A program made the translations under genes and the position numbers. Below are positions 8,307-17,750 of a stretch of DNA of 64,000 bases, piece after piece. The stretch is taken from positions 18,115 through 82,114 of the forward strand of contig JAHDVS010000010.1 in assembly GCA_023382435.1 (NCBI GenBank). The letters are read 5' to 3'. Under the pieces are notes generated by a model. That model ran no database searches. It was not told the DNA's origin and saw only the letters and a list, made by a program, of their open reading frames with translations. Source of the stretch: Thermoleophilia bacterium (lineage in GTDB: Bacteria > Actinomycetota > Thermoleophilia > Gaiellales > Gaiellaceae). How positions within the stretch are numbered: the stretch's first letter is position 1; every line of letters begins with the position of its first letter.

Positions 8307-9332
8307 GTGAAAGACGTTCTCGAAACACTCGAGCGTTGGACAGGCGAGGGCCTGAGAGTTGCGACGGCCACCGTCGTCTCGACGGAGCGCTCGGCGCCAC
8401 GCGACCCGGGCGCGGTGCTCGCCGTGTCGGAGCGCGGCGAGGTTGCCGGCTCCGTCACCGGCGGCTGCGTCGAGCCCGCCGTCTATGAGGAGGCCCAGGC
8501 GGTCCTGGCCGGAGGCCCCCCCAGGCTGCTCCGCTACGGAATCGCCGACGACGACGCGTTCGAGGTCGGCCTGCCGTGCGGCGGCACCGTGCACATCTTC
8601 GTCGACCTGCTCGATCCGGCGCTCCTCGTGCCAATCGCCGAGGCGATCCGGGCCGAGCGCCCCGTCGCGCTGGCCGTGAAAGTGACCGGTCCGGCGATCG
8701 GGGAGAAGCACCTCGTCCATGCCGGCGGCGACACGAACGGCGAGCTCGCCGGGCAGGCCCGGGCGCTGCTCGCCCGCGGCGAGACCGGTTTCGTGACAGT
8801 CGGCGAGGATGAGGTCTTCGTCTCGTCGTTCGCGCCCCGCCCGCGGATGTACGTGTTCGGGGCGATCGACTTCGCCTCGAGCGTCGCGTCGATCGGGCGC
8901 TTCCTCGGCTACCGCGTCACCGTCTGCGACGCCCGCGCGAAGTTCGTCACGCCCGAGCGCTTCCCCGACGCGGACGAGCTCGTCGTCGAGTGGCCCGATC
9001 GGTTTCTGGAGCAGGCGCCGATCGACGAGCGCACGGTCATCTGCTGCCTCACCCACGACAACAAGTTCGATGTGCCGATCCTGAAGACGGCGGTGCGCAG
9101 CCAGGCCGGCTACATCGGGGCGATGGGCTCACGCCGGACGACCGAGCGCCGGGCCGAGCACCTGCGCGAGCAGGGCGTGACGGAGGACGAGCTCGCCCGC
9201 ATCCACGCTCCGATCGGGCTCCCGATCGGCTCCCGCAGCCCCGAGGAGGTCGCCGTGGCAGTCGCGGCGCAGATCATCTCCGTCTTCAACTCGAAGACCC
9301 CACGCGTGTCCGCGAAAGCGGCCACGGCATGA
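8307..9332 (+). CDS. xdhC: XdhC/CoxI family molybdoenzyme maturation protein
   Basis: 341-residue protein of the XdhC family, which holds molybdenum cofactor and helps its sulfuration and insertion into xanthine-dehydrogenase-type enzymes. The N-terminal domain shows STERSAPRDPGAVLAV and GSVTGGCVEPAVYEEA. The C-terminal Rossmann-like domain shows YVFGAIDF and GYIGAMGSRRTTERR. GTG 8307 is chosen because GGAGGAG lies just upstream; the open frame begins at 8130 but that part overlaps moxR. First gene of an operon with coxG-coxS-coxL-coxM; its stop overlaps the coxG start (ATGA). Confidence 0.88.
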   Translation: MKDVLETLERWTGEGLRVATATVVSTERSAPRDPGAVLAVSERGEVAGSVTGGCVEPAVYEEAQAVLAGGPPRLLRYGIADDDAFEVGLPCGGTVHIFVDLLDPALLVPIAEAIRAERPVALAVKVTGPAIGEKHLVHAGGDTNGELAGQARALLARGETGFVTVGEDEVFVSSFAPRPRMYVFGAIDFASSVASIGRFLGYRVTVCDARAKFVTPERFPDADELVVEWPDRFLEQAPIDERTVICCLTHDNKFDVPILKTAVRSQAGYIGAMGSRRTTERRAEHLREQGVTEDELARIHAPIGLPIGSRSPEEVAVAVAAQIISVFNSKTPRVSAKAATA

Positions 9333-9910
9333 GGCTCGAGAACTCGTTCGAGGTTGCGGCGCCACACAGAGCGGCGTGGGAGCTCCTGCTCGACGTTCCG
9401 CGCGTCGTCCCCTGCATGCCCGGGGCGGAGCTCGAGGAGACGGTCTCCGACAGCGCCTGGAAGGCGAAACTGGCCGTGAAGCTCGGGCCGATCTCGCTGG
9501 CGTTCGCAACCGACGTGACGATGGAGGAGGCGAACGAGGAGACCGGCACGGTCACGCTGAGCGCGAAAGCCCGGGAGTTGCGCGGCCGCGGCGGCGCGCA
9601 GGCGCAGATCGCCTCGACGCTCAGCGAGGCCGGCGGCGGCACCCGCGTCGACATCGTCACCGACCTGACGCTGTCGGGCGCGGTCGCGCAGTACGGGCGC
9701 GGAATCGTCCAGGACGTCTCCTCCCAGCTCGTCGCGCGCTTCGCGGACTGCCTCCAGGCGCAGCTCGCCGCCTCGACACCCGAGGAGGCGGCCGCCGCCG
9801 TCGCCGAGCAGGCGAAGCCCGTATCGGGCCTCTCGCTCGGCCTCGGCGCGCTCGGCCGCGCGATCGCGCGTTTCTTCGGACGGCTTTTCGGCCGCGGCCC
9901 GAAGAGCTGA
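9329..9910 (+). CDS. coxG: CoxG-type SRPBCC protein
   Basis: 193-residue carbon-monoxide-dehydrogenase G family protein. The START-like fold begins MRLENSFEVAAPHRAAWELL, and the family segment CMPGAELEE follows near residue 30. The C-terminal tail (GRAIARFFGRLFGRG) is hydrophobic/basic and could form an amphipathic membrane anchor; CoxG in Oligotropha is described as recruiting the dehydrogenase to the membrane. Start overlaps the xdhC stop by 4 nt. In this operon its job is probably anchoring or electron transfer from the hydroxylase. Confidence 0.85.
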   Translation: MRLENSFEVAAPHRAAWELLLDVPRVVPCMPGAELEETVSDSAWKAKLAVKLGPISLAFATDVTMEEANEETGTVTLSAKARELRGRGGAQAQIASTLSEAGGGTRVDIVTDLTLSGAVAQYGRGIVQDVSSQLVARFADCLQAQLAASTPEEAAAAVAEQAKPVSGLSLGLGALGRAIARFFGRLFGRGPKS

Positions 9911-9935
9911 CAACCCCCGCACCTAGGAGGCCGCT

Positions 9936-10394
<459 letters not shown>

Positions 10395-10403
10395 GAGGTC
10401 GAG

Positions 10404-12758
10404 ATGGCTGCGACCGAGCAGAGAAGCTACGTTGGCGCACCCGTCCCGCGCAAGGAGGACGCGCGGCTCCTGACGGGGCAGGGCACGTTCGTCGACAACC
10501 TGTCGCGCCCGGGGATGCTGCACGCGGTGATCGTGCGCAGCCCCCACGCGCACGCGCGCATCGTGGGGATCGACACCTCCCGCGCGGCGGCCGCCGAGGG
10601 CGTCGTCGCCGTCTACACGGGCGAGGACCTGAAGAGCGAGTGGCAGGCGGGCCTGCCGTGCTTCTGGCCGGTGTCGGAGGACATCGTGATGCCGACCCAC
10701 TGGCCGCTCGCGCTCGACAAGGCGCGGTACGCCGGCGACGGGGTCGCCGTCGTCGTCGCCGAGACGCGGGCGCTGGCGAAGGACGCGGCGGAGCTCGTCG
10801 ACGTCTCCTACGAGGTGCTACCCGCGGTCGTCGACATCGAGGAGGCGCTCGCCGACGGCGCGCCGCTCGTCCACGACGAGGCTGCCGGCAACCGCTGCTA
10901 CACGTGGTCGCTCGCCGCCGGCGAGGTCGAGAAGGAGTTCGCGGACGCCGCGGTCACGGTCAGCGAGCGCTACCGCCAGCAACGGCTGATTCCGGCCGCG
11001 ATGGAGCCGCGCGCGCTGCTCGTGGACGTGATGCCGGCCACCGGCGACGTGACCGTCTACTCCTCGACGCAGATCCCGCACATCATGCGCACCGCGTTCA
11101 CGCTCGTGCTCGGGATCCCCGAGGCGAAAGTGCGCGTCGTCGCCCCGGACGTCGGCGGCGGCTTCGGCTCCAAGGTCGAGGTGTACGCGGAGGACATGAT
11201 CGTCGTCCCGATCGCCCGACGCCTGGGCAGGCCGGTCAAGTGGGTCGAGGAGCGCTCCGAGGCGTGCCTGGCGACGATCCACGGCCGCGACGTCGTCCAG
11301 CACATCGAGCTGGCCGCAACCGCGGAGGGGAAGATCCGGGCCGTCCGCGTGCGGCTGAAGGCGGCGATGGGCTCGTACCTCCAGGCGGTCACACCGGGGG
11401 TGCCGCTGCTCGGCGCCTGGCTGTACGGCGGCTGCTACGACCTCGCCGCCTACGACTTCCTCTGCACCGGGGTCTTCACGACGACGACGCCGACGGACGC
11501 CTACCGGGGCGCCGGCAGGCCGGAGGCGACGTACGCGATCGAGCGCGCGATCGACGCGCTCGCCCGCAAGGTCGGCAAGGACCCCGTCGAGATCCGCCGC
11601 CTCAACTTCATCGAGGAGTTCCCGTTCACGCTCGCGTCCGGGCTCGAGGTCGACGCGGGCGACTTCCACGCGGCTCTCGACCGGGCGCTCGAGATCCTCG
11701 ACTACGACACCGTACGCAAGGAGCAGGCCGAGCGGCGGGCGTCCGGCGCGACCCGGCAGCTCGGCGTCGGCTTCTCGACCTACATCGAGATGTGCGGCCT
11801 CGCCCCGTCGCGGATCCTGGGCGCGCTCAACTACGGCGGCGGCGGCTGGGAGTCGATGTCGATCCGCTGCCTGCCGACCGGCACCGTCCAGATCGTCTCC
11901 GGGACGACGCCGCACGGGCAGGGTCACGCGACCACGTTCGCGCAGATCGTGGCGGACAAGCTCGGGGTCGACTTCGACGACGTCGAGTTTCTCTTCGGCG
12001 ACACCGCGGTCTCCCCGACCGGCTTCGACACGTACGGGAGCCGCTCGCTGCCGGTCGGCGGCGTCGCGCTCTGGCACGCCTCCGAGAAAGTGGTCGCGAA
12101 GGCGAAGGCGATCGCGGCGCACACGCTCGAGGCGGCCGAAGACGACCTCGAGTACGCGGGCGGACGGTTCGCGGTCAGGGGCACCGACCGGGGCATGACG
12201 GTCAAGGAGTGCGCGTTCGCGGCCTGGCACGCCCACAACCTGCCGGACGGGATGGAGCCGGGCCTGGAGGCCCAGCACGTCTACGACCCACCGAACTTCT
12301 CCTGGCCGTCGGGCTGCCACATCGCGCTCGTCGAGGTCGACACGCAGACGGGAGCGGTGTTCCTCGATCGCTACGTGGCCGTCGACGACGTCGGCCGGGT
12401 CGTGAACCCGCTCGTCGTCGACGGCCAGGTTCACGGCGGCATCGCGCAGGGCGTCGCCCAGGCGCTGTGGGAGGAGGCCGTCTACGACAGCGACGGCAAC
12501 CTCGCGACCGGCTCGCTCCTGAGCTATCTGGTGCCGAGCGCGGCCGAGCTTCCCTCCTACGAGACCGATCGCACCGAGACACCGAGCCCGACCAACCCGC
12601 TCGGCGTCAAGGGCGTCGGCGAGACCGGCGCGATCGCCTCGACGCCGGCCGTGATCAACGCGGTCATCGACGCGCTCGCTCCCTACGGCATCACGGACAT
12701 GGACATGCCGGCCTCGCCCGAGCGAGTCTGGCGCGCGCTCCAGGAGGTGGCGAAGTGA
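10404..12758 (+). CDS. coxL: Molybdenum hydroxylase large subunit, form II CoxL
   Basis: 784-residue molybdopterin-binding catalytic subunit of the xanthine oxidase/CO dehydrogenase family. The active-site loop reads AYRGAGR near residue 370, the form II signature; form I CO dehydrogenases have AYxCSFR with the Cys that holds copper. GGGFGSK near residue 250 and the C-terminal GVKGVGETGAIASTPAVINA are the usual cofactor-contact motifs, with the catalytic Glu in the latter. True CO oxidation is therefore uncertain and another aromatic, aldehyde or N-heterocyclic substrate is possible. GTGA overlap with the next gene. Confidence 0.9.
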   Translation: MAATEQRSYVGAPVPRKEDARLLTGQGTFVDNLSRPGMLHAVIVRSPHAHARIVGIDTSRAAAAEGVVAVYTGEDLKSEWQAGLPCFWPVSEDIVMPTHWPLALDKARYAGDGVAVVVAETRALAKDAAELVDVSYEVLPAVVDIEEALADGAPLVHDEAAGNRCYTWSLAAGEVEKEFADAAVTVSERYRQQRLIPAAMEPRALLVDVMPATGDVTVYSSTQIPHIMRTAFTLVLGIPEAKVRVVAPDVGGGFGSKVEVYAEDMIVVPIARRLGRPVKWVEERSEACLATIHGRDVVQHIELAATAEGKIRAVRVRLKAAMGSYLQAVTPGVPLLGAWLYGGCYDLAAYDFLCTGVFTTTTPTDAYRGAGRPEATYAIERAIDALARKVGKDPVEIRRLNFIEEFPFTLASGLEVDAGDFHAALDRALEILDYDTVRKEQAERRASGATRQLGVGFSTYIEMCGLAPSRILGALNYGGGGWESMSIRCLPTGTVQIVSGTTPHGQGHATTFAQIVADKLGVDFDDVEFLFGDTAVSPTGFDTYGSRSLPVGGVALWHASEKVVAKAKAIAAHTLEAAEDDLEYAGGRFAVRGTDRGMTVKECAFAAWHAHNLPDGMEPGLEAQHVYDPPNFSWPSGCHIALVEVDTQTGAVFLDRYVAVDDVGRVVNPLVVDGQVHGGIAQGVAQALWEEAVYDSDGNLATGSLLSYLVPSAAELPSYETDRTETPSPTNPLGVKGVGETGAIASTPAVINAVIDALAPYGITDMDMPASPERVWRALQEVAK

Positions 12759-13576
12759 TCCCCGCGCGGTTCGACTACGAGGTCGCGGGCTCGGTCGAGG
12801 AGGCCGTGCGCCTGCTGGGCGAGTCCGACGACGCGAAACTGCTCGCGGGCGGCCATTCGCTCCTGCCCCTGATGCGGCTCCGGTTCGCGCAGCCGTCGCT
12901 GCTCGTCGACATCGGGCGGCTGTCCGACCTCGCCTACGTCCGCGACGCGGGCGACCGGGTCGCGATCGGCGCGCTCACGCGTCACCACGACCTCACCACC
13001 AGCGACCTGCTCGCGCGAGCCTGCCCGCTGCTCGCGTTCACGGCGGGGCAGGTCGGAGATCCGCAGGTCCGCCACCGCGGCACGATCGGCGGCTCCGTCG
13101 CCCACGGCGACCCCGCCAGCGACCTGCCGGCGGCGCTGCTCGCGCTCGACGCGGAGCTCGTCGCGACCGGTCCGGGCGGGGAGCGGACGATCCCGGCCGC
13201 GGACTTCTTCCGCGGCTTCCTCGAGACGGCGCTCGCACCGCAGGAGCTCCTGACCGAGATCCGCGTCCCGAAGCTCGGCGGCGGCTCGGCGTACGTCAAG
13301 TTCAATCGCCGCGCCCAGGACTGGGCGACCGTCGCCGTGGCGGTCGCTGTCACGAATGGCGGCGCCAGGGTCGCGCTCGCCAACATGGGCCCGACGCCGC
13401 TTCGCGCCACGGCGGTCGAGGCCGCGCTTGCAGGCGGTGCCGGTCTCGACGAGGCCGCTGCCGCGGCCGCCGAGGGCACGAGCCCGCCGAGCGACACGAA
13501 CGGCAGCGCCGACTACCGCCGCCACCTCGCGACCGTCCTCACCCGCCGCGCGCTCGAGAAGGCGCTCCCGGCGTAG
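12755..13576 (+). CDS. coxM: CO dehydrogenase-type FAD subunit
   Basis: 273-residue FAD-binding medium subunit. FAD motifs are LLAGGHSLLPLM near residue 30 and RHRGTIGGSVAHGDPASDLP near residue 107. Translation is coupled to coxL by a 4-nt overlap (GTGA), preceded by AGGAGG. It is the last gene of the operon and is followed by a strong hairpin at 13589-13617. Accepts electrons from CoxS; final acceptor unknown. Confidence 0.92.
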   Translation: MIPARFDYEVAGSVEEAVRLLGESDDAKLLAGGHSLLPLMRLRFAQPSLLVDIGRLSDLAYVRDAGDRVAIGALTRHHDLTTSDLLARACPLLAFTAGQVGDPQVRHRGTIGGSVAHGDPASDLPAALLALDAELVATGPGGERTIPAADFFRGFLETALAPQELLTEIRVPKLGGGSAYVKFNRRAQDWATVAVAVAVTNGGARVALANMGPTPLRATAVEAALAGGAGLDEAAAAAAEGTSPPSDTNGSADYRRHLATVLTRRALEKALPA

Positions 13577-13588
13577 CCTCGGACGAAG

Positions 13589-13617
13589 GGGCCCGGCGTG
13601 GTCGGCGCGCCGGGCCC
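13589..13617. terminator. Bidirectional terminator hairpin
   Basis: Perfect 10-bp arms GGGCCCGGCG and CGCCGGGCCC around a 9-nt loop, between the convergent coxM and carbonic anhydrase genes. No T-run follows on either side. Confidence 0.6.
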
Positions 13618-13642
13618 GCGTAGGGGCGAGACCTGTCCCGCC

Positions 13643-14143
13643 CTAACCTGGCTCGACCGGTTCGAGCCGCCCGGTCGCGACGTCGTAGACGAAGCCGGCC
13701 GCCTCGTAGCCGTCCGGGAGCAGGGGCGACTCCCGGATCCGCAGGACGCCCGCTCGCACCCCGGCCGCGACGTCCGCGAACGGGCGCAGGTCGAGCGAGT
13801 CGAGGTCGAGCCCCGTCTCCGCCTCGACCCTGGCCCGGACCTCCGGGTCGAGCAGCCGGGGCAGGCCGCACTCGGTGTGTCCGACGACGATCGCCGCCAT
13901 GGTGCCGAGCAGGCTGCTCGAGACGAACAGCGAGCGCAGCACGTCGTCTGTGACGACGGCGCCCGCGTTGCGCAGCACGTGGGCGTCACCGGCTTGGAGG
14001 CCGGCGAGCGCGAGCGGGTCGATCCTGACGTCCATGCAGGTGACGACGACGAGCCGGCGGGCCGGCGCCGCCTCGGGCGCGCCGGGGAAAACGGCGGCGT
14101 AGCGCTCGTTGGCGGCGAGGATCTCGTCGGCCAGCCCCATCAC
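13643..14143 (-). CDS. Beta-carbonic anhydrase
   Basis: Zinc enzyme interconverting CO2 and bicarbonate, 166 residues, the size of small beta-class enzymes. Zinc and active-site motifs are VVTCMDVRID near residue 34 (Cys and the Asp-Arg pair) and VGHTECG near residue 87 (His and Cys). GTG 14143 is preferred because TAGAAT (14156..14151) ends 7 nt upstream; ATG 14140 one codon later is the alternative. Convergent with coxM. Confidence 0.9.
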   Translation of the reverse strand: MMGLADEILAANERYAAVFPGAPEAAPARRLVVVTCMDVRIDPLALAGLQAGDAHVLRNAGAVVTDDVLRSLFVSSSLLGTMAAIVVGHTECGLPRLLDPEVRARVEAETGLDLDSLDLRPFADVAAGVRAGVLRIRESPLLPDGYEAAGFVYDVATGRLEPVEPG

Positions 14144-14150
14144 GGGGCGG

Positions 14151-14156
14151 ATTCTA
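14151..14156 (-). promoter_or_regulatory. -10 box, leaderless carbonic anhydrase start
   Basis: TAGAAT on the minus strand, 7 nt before GTG 14143. Confidence 0.5.
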
Positions 14157-14166
14157 GGCGGGCGAC

Positions 14167-15801
14167 TCAGGCGGTGGGCGTCGCGGCCGCTCGCTCGAGC
14201 CCGCGCAGGCGGATCTCCTCCTCGCGCATCCTGAACTTCTGCACCTTCCCGGTCGCGGTGAGCGGAAAGCCGTCGACGAAGCGGACGTAGCGCGGGGTCT
14301 TCTGCGGCGCGATCCGCTCGGCGCAGAACTCGCGGATCTCCTCCTCGGTGAGGGCGGCCCCGTCGCGCAGGACGACCCAGGCGCACACCTGCTCCCCGTA
14401 GCGCGGGTCGGGCACCCCGATCACCTGCACGTCCGCCACGGCCGGGTGCGCGTGCAGGAGCTCCTCGAGCTCGCGCGGATAGACGTTCTCGCCACCGCGG
14501 ATGATCATGTCGGTGAGACGCCCGACGATCGAGACGTGGCCGTCCTCGCCCATCACGGCGAGATCGCCCGTGTGGAGCCAACGACCCGCGTCGATCGCGC
14601 GGCGGGTCGCGGGCTCGTCGTCCCAGTAGCCGAGCATGACCGAGTAGCCGCGCACGCAGAGCTCGCCGGACGTGCCGCGCGGGACGGTGCGACCCGTCGC
14701 GGGGTCGGCGACGCGCAGCTCGACGTGCGGATGGGCCTGCCCGACCATGGTGACCCGCTTCTCGACAGGTGCGTCGGGGCGGGTCTGGGTCGAGATCGGG
14801 GAGGTCTCGGTCATCCCGTAGCAGATCGCGACGTCGCGCATGTGCATGTCGTCGCGGACGCGGCGGATCACCTCGAGCGGGCAGGGGGAGCCGCCCATCA
14901 CCCCGGTGCGGAGCGAGCGCAGGTCGTGGCGGGCGAAGCCCGGCTCCTCGAGCTCCGCGATGAACATCGTCGGCACCCCGTAGAGCGACGTGCACGCCTC
15001 CGCCTCGACTGCCTCGAGCGCCGCCGCGGGCTCGAACGCCTCGCCCGGCAGCACCATCGCGGCGCCGTGCGTGACACACGCGAGCGTCCCGAGCACCATC
15101 CCGAAGCAGTGGTAGAACGGCACGGGCAGGCAGACCCGGTCGGCGGGCCCGTAGCCGAGCCCCCGGCCGACGAAGAAGCCGTTGTTGAGCATGTTGTGGT
15201 GGGAGAGGGTCGCACCCTTCGGGAAGCCGGTTGTCCCCGACGTGTACTGGATCGAGGCCGGGTCGTCGACGTCGAGCTCGGCCTCGCGCGCGGCGAGCGC
15301 AGCGGCGGGGACGCGGTCGCCCTCGGCGAGGAGCGCCTCCCACTCCGGGCCGAGCGTGACCGTTCTGCGCGGCCGCGCCCCGGAGGCGACGAGAGCCCCG
15401 CGGTAGTCGACGCCGCGGAAGCCCTCGGCCATGACGAGCAGCGACGTCCCGGACTGCTCGAGCGCGTAGCCGAGCTCGCGGGCGCGGTAGGCGGGGTTGA
15501 GGCTGACGAGGATCGCGCCGGCTCGCGCGGCGGCGAGCTGCACGACCGGCCACTCGTAGCGGTTCGGCGACCAGAGCCCGACCCGATCGCCCCGCTCGAC
15601 CCCGGCGGCGAGGAGCGCGCGGGCGGCGCGCTCGACCTCCGCCGCCAGCTCGCCGTAGGTGAGGCGGACGCCCTGGTGTCGCGCAACGAGCGCGTCCCGT
15701 GAAGCGTGTTCGGCGACCGCGGCGAGCCAGGCCCGCCCGATCGTCTGGCCACGAAGCGGGACGCCGGCGGCGCCGTGCGCGTAGGAGAGGACGGCGCCCA
15801 T
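14167..15801 (-). CDS. Acyl-CoA synthetase (AMP-forming)
   Basis: 544-residue ANL-family ligase that activates a carboxylic acid to its CoA thioester via an acyl-adenylate. The AMP-binding P-loop is YTSGTTGFPKG near residue 185, with YGMTETSP near residue 315, LHTGDLAVMGEDG near residue 410, IRGGENVYPRE and the C-terminal catalytic lysine in TATGKVQKFRMRE. It looks like medium/long-chain or short-chain fatty acid ligases rather than benzoate ligase. TACCGT (15814..15809) ends 7 nt before the ATG. Confidence 0.87.
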   Translation of the reverse strand: MGAVLSYAHGAAGVPLRGQTIGRAWLAAVAEHASRDALVARHQGVRLTYGELAAEVERAARALLAAGVERGDRVGLWSPNRYEWPVVQLAAARAGAILVSLNPAYRARELGYALEQSGTSLLVMAEGFRGVDYRGALVASGARPRRTVTLGPEWEALLAEGDRVPAAALAAREAELDVDDPASIQYTSGTTGFPKGATLSHHNMLNNGFFVGRGLGYGPADRVCLPVPFYHCFGMVLGTLACVTHGAAMVLPGEAFEPAAALEAVEAEACTSLYGVPTMFIAELEEPGFARHDLRSLRTGVMGGSPCPLEVIRRVRDDMHMRDVAICYGMTETSPISTQTRPDAPVEKRVTMVGQAHPHVELRVADPATGRTVPRGTSGELCVRGYSVMLGYWDDEPATRRAIDAGRWLHTGDLAVMGEDGHVSIVGRLTDMIIRGGENVYPRELEELLHAHPAVADVQVIGVPDPRYGEQVCAWVVLRDGAALTEEEIREFCAERIAPQKTPRYVRFVDGFPLTATGKVQKFRMREEEIRLRGLERAAATPTA

Positions 15802-15808
15802 GGCCGCG

Positions 15809-15814
15809 ACGGTA
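15809..15814 (-). promoter_or_regulatory. -10 box, leaderless acyl-CoA synthetase start
   Basis: TACCGT on the minus strand, 7 nt before ATG 15801. Confidence 0.4.
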
Positions 15815-15850
15815 GCGCGGCGCAGCGCGCACGTCCTGATCCGACCTGAC

Positions 15851-15856
15851 TAGACT
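15851..15856 (+). promoter_or_regulatory. -10 box of DUF6899-like gene
   Basis: TAGACT, 10 nt before GTG 15867; no Shine-Dalgarno sequence between them. Confidence 0.4.
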
Positions 15857-15866
15857 CCGCTCGCCC

Positions 15867-16148
15867 GTGCCGTACATCCCGCCCGAGGATCGGCCCGCGC
15901 TCGACCCGGCGATCGAGGCGCTCGCCGCCGCCGTCCGCGCCAGGGCGGCGGAGCACGGCGGTTCGTTCGAGGGCTACCTCAACTACGCGGTCACCCGCCT
16001 CGTGCTCGAGGTGCTGCCCGAGCGGCGCTACGCCTCGATCGCCCGGGCGACCGGCGTGCTCGAGAACGTGAAGCAGGAGTTCTACCGCCGCTACGCCACC
16101 CCGTACGAGGACGAGCAGATCGAGCGCTCCGGCGACGTCTACGGCTGA
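15867..16148 (+). CDS. Small conserved protein, DUF6899-like
   Basis: 93-residue soluble protein starting PYIPPEDRPALDPAIEALA and ending with FYRRYATPYEDEQIERSGDV. This pattern (PYI..EDR at the start, EFYRR.. PYED..I..NGDV at the end) matches the small domain family I recall as DUF6899, found in many bacteria and phages and without known function. No catalytic motif is visible. It is divergent from the acyl-CoA synthetase and convergent with ilvA. Confidence 0.7.
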   Translation: MPYIPPEDRPALDPAIEALAAAVRARAAEHGGSFEGYLNYAVTRLVLEVLPERRYASIARATGVLENVKQEFYRRYATPYEDEQIERSGDVYG

Positions 16149-16163
16149 GCGCCGCGGTCGTCG

Positions 16164-17675
16164 CTACCTGAGGAAGAGCGCGTAGGCCGGGTTTGCGGTC
16201 TCGTCGACGTGCTCGTAGCCGAGCCGCTCGAGGAACTGCTCGAACGCCCTCGCGTCCCCGGGCGGCACCTGGATGCCGGCGAGCACCCGGCCGTAGTCGG
16301 CGCCGTGGTTTCGGTAGTGGAAGAGGCTGATGTTCCAGCCGCGCGCCATGCTGTCGAGGAAGCGCATCAGCGCCCCAGGCCGCTCCGGGAACTCGAAGCG
16401 GTAGAGCAACTCGTGCTCGACGTGGGGCGCGCGGCCGCCGACCAGGTGGCGCACGTGGAGCTTCGCCATCTCGTTGTCGGTCAGGTCGAGCGTGGCGATC
16501 CCGTGCCGCTCGAGGCTCGCGAGCAGGCGGTCTCGCTCGGCCCCGTTCCGCACGTCGACGCCGACGAACACGTGCGCCTCGGACGCGTCCGCGTAGCGGT
16601 AGTTGAACTCGGTCACGCTGCGCTTGCCGATCAGGGTGCAGAACGTCTTGAAGCTACCCGGACGCTCGGGAATGGTGGCGGCGAACACCGCCTCGCGCTG
16701 CTCGCCGAGGTCGGCGCGCTCCGCGATGAAGCGCAGCCGGTCGAAGTTCGTGTTCGCGCCGGAGAGGACTGCGACGAGCGTCTCGCCGGTGACCCCGGCC
16801 TCCTCCGCGTAGCGCTTCGCGCCCGCGACACCGAGCGCGCCGGCCGGCTCGGCGATCGCGCGAGTGTCCTCGAAGATGTCCTTGATCGCGGCGCAGAGCT
16901 CGTCCGTGTCGACGAGCACGACGTCGTCGACGTGGCGGCGGGCGAGGCGGAACGGCTCCTTGCCGACCTGCCTGACCGCGACCCCGTCCGCGAACAGGCC
17001 GGCGTGGCCGAGCGTGACCCGCCGCCCGGCCCGAAGCGAGCGCGCCAGCGCGTCCGCGTCGTGCGGCTCGACACCGATCACGCGCACGTCCGGGCGCAGG
17101 CGCTTGACGTAGGCTGCGATCCCGGCGATCAGGCCGCCGCCGCCCACGGGAACGAAGATCGCGTGGATCGGCTCGCGGCACTGGCGGAGGATCTCCATGC
17201 CGACCGTGCCCTGCCCGGCGATCACGTCGGGATCGTCGTAGGGGTGGACGAGCGTGAGCGCCCCCGCCTCGGCTAGCGCACAGGCGCGGGCGTGCGCCTC
17301 GTCGTAGGAGTCGCCCTCGAGCACCACCTTCGCCCCGCGCGCGGCGACCGCGTCGACCTTGATCCGCGGGGTCGTCGTCGGCATCACGATCGTCGCCTTC
17401 GCCTTCAGCCGCTGGGCGGCCAGGGCGACGCCCTGGGCGTGGTTCCCGGCGGAGGCCGCGATCACACCGCGAGCGAGCGCGTCGGCGTCGAGCCGGGCCA
17501 TCTTGTTGTAGGCCCCGCGGAGCTTGAACGAGAAGATCGGCTGGAGGTCCTCGCGCTTGAGGAGCAGCCGGTTCCCCAGGCGTCGCGACAGGCCGGGGGC
17601 ATGCTCGAGCGGTGTCTCCGCCGCGACGTCGTAGACGGGGGCGTTGAGGATCGCTTCGAGATAGTCGGTCGGCAT
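16164..17675 (-). CDS. ilvA: Threonine ammonia-lyase, biosynthetic type
   Basis: PLP enzyme converting threonine to 2-oxobutanoate, first step toward isoleucine. The PLP lysine motif SFKLRGAYNKM is near residue 49, the phosphate-binding loop is PVGGGGLIAG near residue 175 and ASAGNHAQGVAL is near residue 83. At 503 residues it carries the long C-terminal regulatory part with two ACT-like repeats (from about 325 and 420), so allosteric inhibition by isoleucine is expected. The minus-strand -10 box TAGTCT (17693..17688) lies 12 nt before the ATG. Confidence 0.92.
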   Translation of the reverse strand: MPTDYLEAILNAPVYDVAAETPLEHAPGLSRRLGNRLLLKREDLQPIFSFKLRGAYNKMARLDADALARGVIAASAGNHAQGVALAAQRLKAKATIVMPTTTPRIKVDAVAARGAKVVLEGDSYDEAHARACALAEAGALTLVHPYDDPDVIAGQGTVGMEILRQCREPIHAIFVPVGGGGLIAGIAAYVKRLRPDVRVIGVEPHDADALARSLRAGRRVTLGHAGLFADGVAVRQVGKEPFRLARRHVDDVVLVDTDELCAAIKDIFEDTRAIAEPAGALGVAGAKRYAEEAGVTGETLVAVLSGANTNFDRLRFIAERADLGEQREAVFAATIPERPGSFKTFCTLIGKRSVTEFNYRYADASEAHVFVGVDVRNGAERDRLLASLERHGIATLDLTDNEMAKLHVRHLVGGRAPHVEHELLYRFEFPERPGALMRFLDSMARGWNISLFHYRNHGADYGRVLAGIQVPPGDARAFEQFLERLGYEHVDETANPAYALFLR

Positions 17676-17687
17676 CGGCGCCCGGGA

Positions 17688-17693
17688 AGACTA
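17688..17693 (-). promoter_or_regulatory. -10 box of ilvA
   Basis: TAGTCT on the minus strand, 12 nt before ATG 17675. Confidence 0.35.
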
Positions 17694-17750
17694 GCCGCGC
17701 GGCAACCGGTATCGTCCGTGGGGAATGAGGCCGAACGGAAGGAGGCTCGA